10,839 nucleotides of DNA, taken from assembly GCA_028868335.1 (NCBI GenBank), contig JAGWUU010000088.1, forward strand, positions 1 through 10,839. The letters are read 5' to 3'. A program made the position numbers and the translations under genes. The notes beneath the pieces are model-generated. The model was not told where the DNA came from. It searched no databases and was given only the letters and a program-made list of their open reading frames with translations. Below, piece by piece: positions 1 through 5,266 of the stretch. The stretch is from Sphingomonadales bacterium. Lineage in GTDB: Bacteria; Pseudomonadota; Alphaproteobacteria; Sphingomonadales; Sphingomonadaceae. Position 1 is the stretch's first letter. Every line of letters begins with the position of its first letter.

Positions 1-130
1 CAGAGGCGCGCCAAGCCTCGGCCGTCTTCGGCGAAACCCCCAGCAAGCGGCAGAGGGCGGGCTGGTCGAGTAGAGGTTCTTCGATGAAGGCCGGGGGACT
101 GTCCCCGGGGTAGATGGCTGAATTAAACAT
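1..130 (-). CDS. Excisionase/AlpA-like helix-turn-helix protein (N-terminal part, runs off the left edge)
   Basis: The minus strand opens with ATG at 130-128 and stays open for 43 codons to the window edge. Residues about 21-43 read LLDQPALCRLLGVSPKTAEA followed by WRAS. This is the first part of a MerR/excisionase-type (HTH_17) winged helix-turn-helix, in which a short helix precedes a 'GVSPKTAxxW' recognition segment. Proteins of this kind are small DNA-binding factors of phages and islands that act as excisionases (Xis) or as activators of integrase expression (AlpA). Its position downstream of the integrase on the same strand fits either role. The Shine-Dalgarno AGAGG lies 8 bases before the ATG and is buried in an inverted repeat. 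The C-terminal half is outside the window, so the exact subfamily stays open. Confidence 0.7.
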   Translation of the reverse strand, partial: MFNSAIYPGDSPPAFIEEPLLDQPALCRLLGVSPKTAEAWRAS

Positions 131-133
131 GTG

Positions 134-158
134 CGGCACCTCTTGATTGAAGGTGCCG
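134..158 (-). promoter_or_regulatory. Hairpin covering the ribosome binding site of the helix-turn-helix gene
   Basis: CGGCACCT (134-141) and AGGTGCCG (151-158) form a perfect 8-bp inverted repeat around a 9-base loop. On the minus strand the second arm contains the AGGTG part of the Shine-Dalgarno and ends three bases before the ATG at 130. It could be an RNA hairpin that limits translation of the gene, or an operator at which the encoded protein acts on its own gene. The sequence alone does not decide between these. Confidence 0.5.
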
Positions 159-218
159 TCTATCTGCTCCCCCATTGCCTCCTATGCGCGGGCAGGCGAC
201 GGGGATTTTTTCTTCCGA

Positions 219-1163
219 TTAGAATCCGGATGATCGAAGTTCCTGCGCTGTTGGGGCGCGGGCAACAGCACCCACGCCTTTGCACATCGCCCGAGCTATG
301 CGCTCCGGGGCTGTAAACACGTCACCAGTCAACACGGTTGCATCATCCCACTTGAATGACGTGGTAGCAGTGATAACCAATTCCCGATCTAAAATTTGCG
401 ATGTTGCTAATTCGTACTGTCTACTTATTTCAAAATATTCATTAAATACTCCGCTTTTTATAAGTCCTAATGCCCTTTCTACACCTCTTTTTGCCATTTC
501 AGGTCCGGCGGCTGCGATTGAAATATGCTCTCCACTTTTGTCAATTTCATTTGGAAAATTTTTCTCGATATATCTTTTAAACATTTTGACTTCTTGACTG
601 CCTCTGCCCAGTTCCGTTTCTATGAACCATGCTAGATCATCCAGATTTTGCACTGGCCCACGTGTTCCATCACCGAAGCGGATTGCTTGCCCACCCGCCT
701 CGCGCGCACGTTCGATCGTGTAGAACATGAACTTTGTGGTCAGGTGATCGTGCCCCAGCGGTGCCGTGGCTGCTTCGATCGCCTCGTCGCGATCGCGCGC
801 GATCTTGGCCGCAATTTTCTCAGGGCTGGGTGTTGTGGGCTGCATCGCCGCCCATGCGGTCAATCTTTCGGTGATAGCCAGCCGATAAAGGCGAGCGGTT
901 TCGCGCTCGATTGCGCTTGCGCCCCCCGACGCAATGACGGGTGACGAAACCAACAGCGTGCCGTTCGCGATGCGGTCCTTCACTTCGGCAAATATTGCAT
1001 CCGCGTCCGGCATATCACCGGCCCGATCGGATACCCAGCGACTCAGGCTACCTCCGTGCGGCAGGGTGTTTCGGGAGGGTAGGGCGATCGGTGCGGCACG
1101 GCGCTGCAATTCTGCCTTGATTTCTGCATCACTGGCGGGCGGGAATGGGCCTTTGCGGGGCAT
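219..1163 (-). CDS. Unrecognised 314-residue protein coupled to the integrase gene
   Basis: I do not recognise this family. The ATG at 1163-1161 overlaps the integrase stop by one base (TGATG), so it is probably translated by reinitiation after the integrase. The protein starts basic and proline-rich (MPRKGPFPP) and has no signal peptide or membrane segment. Residues 108-135 or so form a charged, alanine-rich stretch likely to be helical (PSPEKIAAKIARDRDEAIEA), and about 180-205 is another helix-prone stretch (LAWFIETELGRG). The DNA for the C-terminal half, roughly 360-600, is clearly richer in A and T than the N-terminal half and the integrase, as if the two parts have different histories. 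Possible roles are an accessory recombination or regulatory factor, or element cargo such as a defence function. None is shown by a motif. Confidence 0.6.
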   Translation of the reverse strand: MPRKGPFPPASDAEIKAELQRRAAPIALPSRNTLPHGGSLSRWVSDRAGDMPDADAIFAEVKDRIANGTLLVSSPVIASGGASAIERETARLYRLAITERLTAWAAMQPTTPSPEKIAAKIARDRDEAIEAATAPLGHDHLTTKFMFYTIERAREAGGQAIRFGDGTRGPVQNLDDLAWFIETELGRGSQEVKMFKRYIEKNFPNEIDKSGEHISIAAAGPEMAKRGVERALGLIKSGVFNEYFEISRQYELATSQILDRELVITATTSFKWDDATVLTGDVFTAPERIARAMCKGVGAVARAPTAQELRSSGF

Positions 1164-2497
1164 CAGCCGATCAGATCCTCTTCCATCACCTCGGCAGGCG
1201 CCGGCAAGGCGGGCCCCGCAATCTGCACCGCGATCAGTTCGGCAGCCGCACGCACAGTGCTGTCAGCAAGGTGCGAGTATCGGCGCGCTGTCTGTGCGCT
1301 CTTATGCCCCAACACTCCAGCTACCAATTCGAGTCCGGCGCCGGAATTAATCAGCAGCGACGCGGCCGAGTGTCGAAGGTCGTGGATTCGAGTTGACGCG
1401 GGCAACCCAGCCGCTCGCAGCACCGTGCGCCATGGGCGGTGCAGATCGTGCCGTGCAGCGCCGCCCGGGATTTCCGCAAAGACGTGGTGTTCGGGATTCG
1501 GTTCGGCCGGTAACTCGGTCAGCGCATCGCGCAAGATTGAAAGCGACGCCTCCGACAATGGAATCATCCGATAGCCGGTCTTCGTGTCTGTCAGCACCAG
1601 CCGCCGGCCCGCGAAGTCGACGCTTTGCCACTGCAAGTGCAGAACCTCCCGCAAGCGGCATCCCGAATAGGCCAGCAAGCGCAAGGCCCGGGCGGCTGGT
1701 GCGGTCACGAAGCTGCGCCGGTGGGCCGCGCCGGGGGTGTGTTTCGCCCACGCCTTCCGCTTGCCTCGGGCGCCGTTCTTCTCATCCCACGGAACCCCTT
1801 CGGTCACGGCCGTTTCAAGCGCTGCGAACAGTCGCCGCAACTCTTCCGGGGAGAGATAATTGCGCCTCGGTTCCTCCGGATTCCGGTCGACAGCGGCCAC
1901 GGGGTTCGCGGGCAGGGCGCCGGGGTGCATCCGAAGCCACCATCCATAGAAAGCGGACAGGTTGGCAAGCACCCGGTTTGCTGCGACTGGGGAATCCTCG
2001 CTGATCCTTGCGTGAAGTCGTTGCACATCGCGCGCGCCGATCGCCGACACCTTCGATTTGCCCAGCACCGGGGCTATATGGTTGGCCCAACGGCCGGCGA
2101 TAAGGGCCTTCGTCGACGCCTTCCAACGCCGCTCCATCGCCTTCTCATAATCGGCCCAACCTTCGGCGAGCGTTGCCTCGTCCCGCCGCTCGACTTTCTC
2201 GGCCATCGGATCGCGACCAGTACGAACGTCCGCTTGTGCCTGTTCGGCTCTTTTACGGGCGGCCTCTGGCTTCAACTCGGCTAGCGAACCTAGAGTCAAA
2301 CGCTTGACGTAGTTGCCGCGTCCTCCCCCGTTTGGCCGATATTCGAAAACGAACACCTTCGATCCCTCAGGGTACTTGGCCGAGGGTGAAGTCACCTTCA
2401 GCCCAAACCCACGCACCTCGGTATCCCAATGCGTTTCCGGCCGATCGGTCGGCGGCTTGATCGTCGCGATGGATTTCTGTGTCAGCTTCATTCGCAT
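1163..2497 (-). CDS. int: P4-type tyrosine integrase (DUF4102 arm-binding domain)
   Basis: This 444-residue site-specific recombinase would insert and excise the element by strand exchange at the tRNA core. Residues 1-100 or so match the DUF4102 arm-DNA-binding type (WDTEVRGFGLKVTSPSA, then VKRLTLGSLAELKPEAARKR). About 105-205 is the SAM-like core-binding domain, and about 215-420 is the catalytic domain. All active-site residues are in place: Arg281 in GCRLREV with Glu284, Lys306 in TDTKTGYR, His372 and Arg375 in HDLRH, His398 in LGHKS, and the nucleophile Tyr407 in ARRYSHL. The length is a little above the common 400-420. The start is supported by AAAAGG eight bases before the ATG. The gene is followed without a gap by the 314-residue gene. 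The attachment core begins about 180 bases upstream of its start, as expected for an integrase at the element's edge. Confidence 0.96.
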   Translation of the reverse strand: MRMKLTQKSIATIKPPTDRPETHWDTEVRGFGLKVTSPSAKYPEGSKVFVFEYRPNGGGRGNYVKRLTLGSLAELKPEAARKRAEQAQADVRTGRDPMAEKVERRDEATLAEGWADYEKAMERRWKASTKALIAGRWANHIAPVLGKSKVSAIGARDVQRLHARISEDSPVAANRVLANLSAFYGWWLRMHPGALPANPVAAVDRNPEEPRRNYLSPEELRRLFAALETAVTEGVPWDEKNGARGKRKAWAKHTPGAAHRRSFVTAPAARALRLLAYSGCRLREVLHLQWQSVDFAGRRLVLTDTKTGYRMIPLSEASLSILRDALTELPAEPNPEHHVFAEIPGGAARHDLHRPWRTVLRAAGLPASTRIHDLRHSAASLLINSGAGLELVAGVLGHKSAQTARRYSHLADSTVRAAAELIAVQIAGPALPAPAEVMEEDLIG

Positions 2498-2512
2498 CGG
2501 CCAAGCCTTTTA

Positions 2513-2534
2513 GGAATCGTCACGGAATCGTCAC
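2513..2534. repeat. Tandem 11-bp direct repeat upstream of the integrase
   Basis: GGAATCGTCAC occurs twice head to tail with no spacer (2513-2523 and 2524-2534), beginning 16 bases upstream of the integrase start codon. Tyrosine integrases with an N-terminal arm domain bind short direct repeats flanking the core, so these are candidate arm-type sites. They could equally be a repressor site controlling int. The rest of 2535-2640 is AT-rich with no gene. Confidence 0.5.
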
Positions 2535-2640
2535 CGTTGGTCTAGTGATCGATAGCACGCGATGGGAGAACGGAGAAGGAAAATCAAAAAAATTGTGTAA
2601 CAATAGCATATTATCAACTTTTTTGGTAGAATGCGATGGG

Positions 2641-2720
2641 GCGCCGTAGGAGCCACTAGGGATGGCTCAGCATATCTTCTAATCTTGAGGCCGCAGGTTC
2701 GACTCCTGCCGGGCGCGCCA
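2641..2720 (+). tRNA. 3' half of tRNA-Arg(UCU) at the attachment site, preceded by a degenerate tRNA-like 5' half
   Basis: Bases 2676-2720 are a good tRNA-Arg(UCU) 3' half. They contain the anticodon loop CTTCTAA with TCT at 2678-2680, stem half TCTTG, variable loop AGGCC, T arm GCAGG-TTCGACT-CCTGC, acceptor half CGGGCGC, discriminator G and CCA. The 5' side (2641-2675) starts GCGCCGTAG, where a normal partner would start GCGCCCG, and contains GAGCC...GGCTC at the D-arm place. However, only five of seven acceptor pairs form, the anticodon stem has two of five pairs, and the whole is four bases too long. It is most simply an attachment remnant: element DNA on the left joined to the displaced 3' half of the chromosomal gene. 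I do not think it is a working tRNA. Confidence 0.75.
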
Positions 2721-3003
2721 AATCTCCGACGTAATTTGATACGCTTGCCTATCGCCCAGCGTCAAAATGACGACTGGCTTAGGGGTAGGAGTCGCCACTG
2801 TGCGTGGTTTCAGAGGCGCCAACAGAACATCGCTAGGTGTCACGCTGGCGGGGTCAATAGTCGGACATCGCCGATGAAGCTTTGCAGTGTCTGCATGTTC
2901 TGGCTGTTTGCTCAACGCCGCCATTCTGGCGTGTCGAAATCGGCAATGGCGTAGTCCAGCCGAGCGAGCCGTGTCGTGGCCGCGCGCCGGATCGATTGAC
3001 GAA
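2721..3003. other. Stretch without a recognisable gene, right of the attachment site
   Basis: Short open frames exist on both strands, but none has a plausible start, Shine-Dalgarno and recognisable protein together. On the minus strand the stretch around 2995-2910 reads like protein in one frame (ARLDYAIADFDTPEWRR, then stop), which could be a gene remnant that I cannot identify. A hairpin at 2756-2777 is listed separately. Confidence 0.4.
2756..2777 (+). terminator. Possible hairpin terminator after the tRNA-Arg gene
   Basis: CCAGCGTCA (2756-2764) pairs with TGACG-A-CTGG (2768-2777) around a loop of AAA, giving nine pairs with one bulged A. It lies 35 bases after the tRNA CCA end. The following bases have only a very short T run, so termination activity is uncertain. 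Confidence 0.3.
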
Positions 3004-3033
3004 ACGGGGCGAGTTCTGCCGAACTCGCCCCGT
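3004..3033 (-). terminator. Perfect 13-bp hairpin, probable terminator of the TonB receptor gene
   Basis: ACGGGGCGAGTTC (3004-3016) and GAACTCGCCCCGT (3021-3033) form a perfect 13-bp stem with the four-base loop TGCC. Read on the minus strand it is followed by TTCGTC, a poor T tract, and it is the second hairpin after the receptor's stop codon. The stem is unusually strong. Confidence 0.6.
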
Positions 3034-3045
3034 CTGGTGTATCAG

Positions 3046-3076
3046 AAATGGGACGGGCGCGGTGCCTGTCCCATTT
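3046..3076 (-). terminator. First hairpin after the TonB receptor stop codon
   Basis: AAATGGGACGGGC (3046-3058) pairs with GCCTGTCCCATTT (3064-3076). This gives 13 pairs including one G-T wobble around the five-base loop GCGGT. On the minus strand it starts seven bases after the receptor's TAA at 3086-3084 and ends in ATTTCTG, so it is a likely intrinsic terminator. Confidence 0.6.
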
Positions 3077-3083
3077 CCACTTC

Positions 3084-3968
3084 TTAGAAGGATGCGCGAA
3101 CGCCGAAGCCGAAGCGGCGACCGACCATCGAGCGCGACTGCGGACGGCTCATGTCGAATGCTGGATCAGCCTTGTTGCTCGAGAAGATCAGGTCGGTCTG
3201 GTTGGTGAGGTTCAGCACTTCACCAAACACCTCGACCCCGTGGCGGACCTTGACCGAAGCCGTCAGGTCGAGCTGCTGGTACGGCGCGTGCCAGACGTTC
3301 TGCCCGAAGGTTCCATCAGGCAACAGCAGGAACTTGCTGCGCTTGGTATAGGCCGCACGGATGCTGATCGGACCCTTCTCGTAATACAACGCACCGTTGA
3401 AGCTGAACTTCGAGATGCCCGGGAAGGCGACCGGCGTGCCGTTCTTGAGGTTCAGTTCACCGTCGGAGAAGGTGAAGTTGAGCTGCGAACCAAACCCGTC
3501 AAGCGGCGAAGGCAGGAACGACCAGGGCTGCTGATAGGTAATCTCGACGCCCTTGATTTCCCCGCCCGACTGGTTCTGCGGCTGGGTATCCGAAAGGAAG
3601 TCGACGCCGAACAGGTGGACATTCGGAGTGGTCACCGGAATGATGAAGTTGGCGAGCTTCTTGTAGAAGAAGTTGCTCGACAGGATACCGGTCCGGTTGA
3701 AGTACCATTCGAAGCCGAAGTCGAAGTTGGTCGATGTGAACGGCTTCAGGTCCGGGTTGCCATGGCGGTTGATCAGCAACTGGGTCGCGTTGAAGTCCAG
3801 GCCACCCAGGTCCGAGAAGATCGGACGCGAGATCGTCTTGGAAAACGCCGCGCGGGCGATCACATCCTTGGTGATCTCCAGCTTCAGGTTCGCGCTGGGC
3901 AGAATGTTGGTATAGCTGGAATGCGACGGATAGGCGGTGACGGCGGGAGTTGCATTGAACAAGGACAC
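3084..3968 (-). pseudogene. TonB-dependent receptor, C-terminal beta-barrel fragment lacking its 5' part
   Basis: The 294 or so residues match the last third of a large sphingomonad/Caulobacter-type TonB-dependent outer-membrane receptor. The pattern YTNILPSANLKLEITKDVIA then FSKTISRP is followed by N-x-DLKP (GNPDLKPFTS), alternating beta strands, a GGEIKGVEITYQQP strand, EVFGEVLNLTNQ, and a final phenylalanine (GFGVRASF) as needed for barrel assembly. Such receptors import large or scarce ligands, often oligosaccharides, across the outer membrane. Signal peptide, TonB box, plug and the early strands are missing. The frame starts only at a GTG (3968) without a Shine-Dalgarno, and the upstream DNA belongs to an oppositely oriented gene. 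I therefore call it a truncated, non-functional remnant. Its neighbours raise the possibility that it once served the amino-sugar locus, but that is inference. Confidence 0.82.
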
Positions 3969-3974
3969 CGGGGC

Positions 3975-4079
3975 CTGGTGGGCTTCGCCGCTACGGCGGG
4001 AACCTATTCATTCACGGTGACGGCTGACAACGGCGCATTGCCGTTTGCAAACCGGGCCTATTCGATGACAGTCCAGTAA
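3975..4079 (+). pseudogene. C-terminal end of an Ig-like/putative adhesin repeat protein, 5' part missing
   Basis: In this frame the last residues read GFAATAGTYSFTVTADNGAL and end PFANRAYSMTVQ before TAA at 4077-4079. That is the ending of an Ig-like (He_PIG/cadherin-like) domain as found in repetitive surface or secreted proteins: 'AGTYSFTVTA...' followed by a closing 'RAYSMTV' strand. Upstream in the same frame the sequence becomes the antisense of the TonB receptor, so only about 32 residues of the original gene remain. A strong terminator follows within 20 bases, which supports this as a genuine old gene end. Confidence 0.6.
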
Positions 4080-4095
4080 CGGACTACAGGGGGGG

Positions 4096-4134
4096 CGGCG
4101 CGTTCTGATCTACCGGGTCAGGGCGCGCCGTTTT
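4096..4134 (+). terminator. Intrinsic terminator after the Ig-like gene fragment
   Basis: CGGCGCGTTCTGA (4096-4108) pairs with TCAGGGCGCGCCG (4118-4130), 13 pairs including two G-T wobbles, around a nine-base loop. It is followed directly by TTTTCCGTTT. This is a textbook plus-strand intrinsic terminator. Between it and the IclR stop codon at 4230 I see no gene. Confidence 0.8.
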
Positions 4135-4229
4135 CCGTTTGCCTGTATTCAAGGTAGTCGATTTGCCGTCGCAACTCAGCGGGGCGATCGAACGTAGCCT
4201 CCGAGCCCGCCCACAATGTCCCTGGAGAT

Positions 4230-5003
4230 CTAACTCTCGGTTTGCTCGAAGCCGAGACTCGAAGAGATCTTGCTGGATGCGATACGCAACTGGTCGATAA
4301 TCGTATCTTCGTCGGCGGCCATGTCTTCGCCGATTCTCGGCAGAAACGGAACGACGATCGACGCCGCGACGCTTCCGGTATGGTCGAAGATAGGGAAGCC
4401 GAAGTCGAAGGCGTTCGCGGTGCGCAAACTCGCCATTGACTCATAGCCCTGGGCCGTGACCCGCTGGACCAGTTCCTCAATTTCGCTGCGGGAAGGGCGG
4501 GGGTGCCCCTTCGGGATGTCCTTGAGCATTTGTTCGCGTTCAGTCTCAGTTGAAAACGCAAAGAGAATATGACCCGAGCAGCTTCCAAACAGCTTTACCT
4601 CAACACCCAGCCTGACCGAAAAAACAACATCGGTGGGGGCGTCCTGCTGAGCTACTACGTGCCCTTTCCCGGAATAGTAAACCGCGATATGACAAGATTG
4701 CTTCAGGTCCGCTGAAAGTTCCTTGATTATATCGGACGAGGCACTTGTAAGTTTCTTGATCGGAGGATTCTTGTGAGAAAGCTCAAACATTTTGAGGGTT
4801 AGGGTATATTTGTCAGTTTGATTTGACGACCATATAAAACCCCGTCCTTCAAGGACGACAAGCATTCGAAATATTTCATTGATTGTTCGGTCTAACTTGT
4901 TTGCAATCTCTGTCTTACTCATTCCTGAGGGTTCGTTCGCGAGAAGCTCAAGTATATCCAGACCCTTTTCCAAAGCTGGCGCGGAATATTTTCCAAAATC
5001 CAT
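4230..5003 (-). CDS. IclR-family transcriptional regulator of the amino-sugar operon
   Basis: The 257-residue protein has the standard IclR plan and length. Residues 8-60 or so form a winged helix-turn-helix (LEKGLDILELLANEPSGMSK, with the recognition region TEIANKLDRTINEIFRML, then LEGRGFI). About 80-250 is the effector-binding domain (CHIAVYYSGKGHVVAQQ, FGSCSGHILFAFS, YESMASLRTANAFDFGFPIF, VAASIVVPFLP). The ligand is probably a sugar or sugar phosphate of the divergent operon. The gene is transcribed away from that operon across a 263-bp shared promoter region containing a perfect palindrome. AGAAGG lies 13 bases before the ATG, rather far. The DNA for the N-terminal half is noticeably AT-richer than the neighbouring operon. 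Proteobacterial aga genes are usually controlled by DeoR-type AgaR, so an IclR protein here is a variation. Confidence 0.92.
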   Translation of the reverse strand: MDFGKYSAPALEKGLDILELLANEPSGMSKTEIANKLDRTINEIFRMLVVLEGRGFIWSSNQTDKYTLTLKMFELSHKNPPIKKLTSASSDIIKELSADLKQSCHIAVYYSGKGHVVAQQDAPTDVVFSVRLGVEVKLFGSCSGHILFAFSTETEREQMLKDIPKGHPRPSRSEIEELVQRVTAQGYESMASLRTANAFDFGFPIFDHTGSVAASIVVPFLPRIGEDMAADEDTIIDQLRIASSKISSSLGFEQTES

Positions 5004-5225
5004 GATATGATACGCGCCTTCTTATTTGCTGCAACGGCGGTCGAAACCGAATTGCAATCGGACTGGGGGCACGTCTTGCTAACTGTTTCCGGATATGGCG
5101 GCAAGCCATGTCGGACCGTGTAGCGCATTTCGGCAATGCCGGTTTGTCGGCGCACGCGATGCCAGTGAATGGCTGCGGCGAAACATCAACAGGCCTTGCT
5201 TCCCGCATTGATATTTTATGGACAA

Positions 5226-5231
5226 TATAAT
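5226..5231 (+). promoter_or_regulatory. Candidate -10 box of the amino-sugar operon
   Basis: TATAAT, a perfect match to the sigma-70 -10 consensus, lies 35 bases before the operon's first ATG. No good -35 box lies 16-18 bases upstream; TTGATA at 5208-5213 is only 12 bases away. The promoter may be weak or activator-dependent. Its last two bases overlap the palindrome, so a bound protein would touch RNA polymerase. Confidence 0.4.
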
Positions 5232-5249
5232 CTTCCATATATGGAAGAT
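5230..5249. promoter_or_regulatory. Perfect 20-bp palindrome, candidate IclR operator
   Basis: ATCTTCCATATATGGAAGAT is its own reverse complement without a mismatch. It abuts the candidate -10 box and lies 17 bases before the operon's first ATG. IclR-family proteins bind short palindromes with TTCC/GGAA-like half-sites between divergent genes, which fits. Placement over the expected transcription start favours repression. Binding by the adjacent regulator is inferred. Confidence 0.65.
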
Positions 5250-5266
5250 ATGCGATACGATCGGGC

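Larger units (their letters stand above)
1..2720. mobile_element. Right end of an integrative element inserted in a tRNA-Arg(UCU) gene
   Basis: The stretch holds a tyrosine integrase, a coupled unknown gene and an excisionase/AlpA-like helix-turn-helix gene, all on the minus strand. It ends at the 3' half of a tRNA-Arg gene, which is the usual attachment core for P4-type integrases. The tRNA half reads toward the right, so chromosomal DNA lies to the right and the element extends left beyond position 1. Its other end, with the restored tRNA, is not in the window. Integrase plus AlpA-like regulator is typical of P4-like satellites, genomic islands and cryptic prophages. No structural or replication genes are visible, so which class it is cannot be decided. 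Confidence 0.72.
5004..5266. promoter_or_regulatory. Divergent promoter region between the IclR gene and the amino-sugar operon
   Basis: This 263-bp gap separates two divergent start codons and must hold promoters for both. It includes a TATAAT at 5226-5231, a 20-bp palindrome at 5230-5249 and a smaller palindrome ATTGCAAT (5051-5058) flanked by CCGA/CGG nearer the regulator. No small gene is evident. Confidence 0.6.

Noticed and set aside
5..13. GGCGCGCCA near the left edge, identical to the last nine bases of the tRNA core at 2712-2720
   Set aside because: It lies inside the coding region of the helix-turn-helix gene. It is a GC-rich 9-mer likely by chance, and the match does not extend, so it is not a second attachment site.
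90..110. Inverted repeat GGGGAC/GTCCCC inside the helix-turn-helix gene
   Set aside because: It lies within coding sequence of proline/glycine codons in GC-rich DNA. The short arms are expected by chance.
2679..2924. 81-codon minus-strand frame ending in ARQESNLRPQD
   Set aside because: Its end is the antisense translation of the tRNA 3' half, a well-known false gene. The rest has no recognisable protein character.
3048..3974. Long plus-strand open frame opposite the TonB receptor fragment
   Set aside because: It is the antisense of the receptor's beta-barrel region. Only the tail after about 3975 looks like real protein.
5003..5035. TTGCAG-16-TATCAT on the minus strand as promoter of the IclR gene
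   Set aside because: The -10 would end three bases before the start codon and transcription would begin inside it. This would need a leaderless mRNA that nothing else supports.
5208..5231. TTGATA (5208-5213) with TATAAT (5226-5231) as a full sigma-70 promoter
   Set aside because: The spacer is only 12 bases, too short for a normal promoter. Only the -10 candidate was kept.
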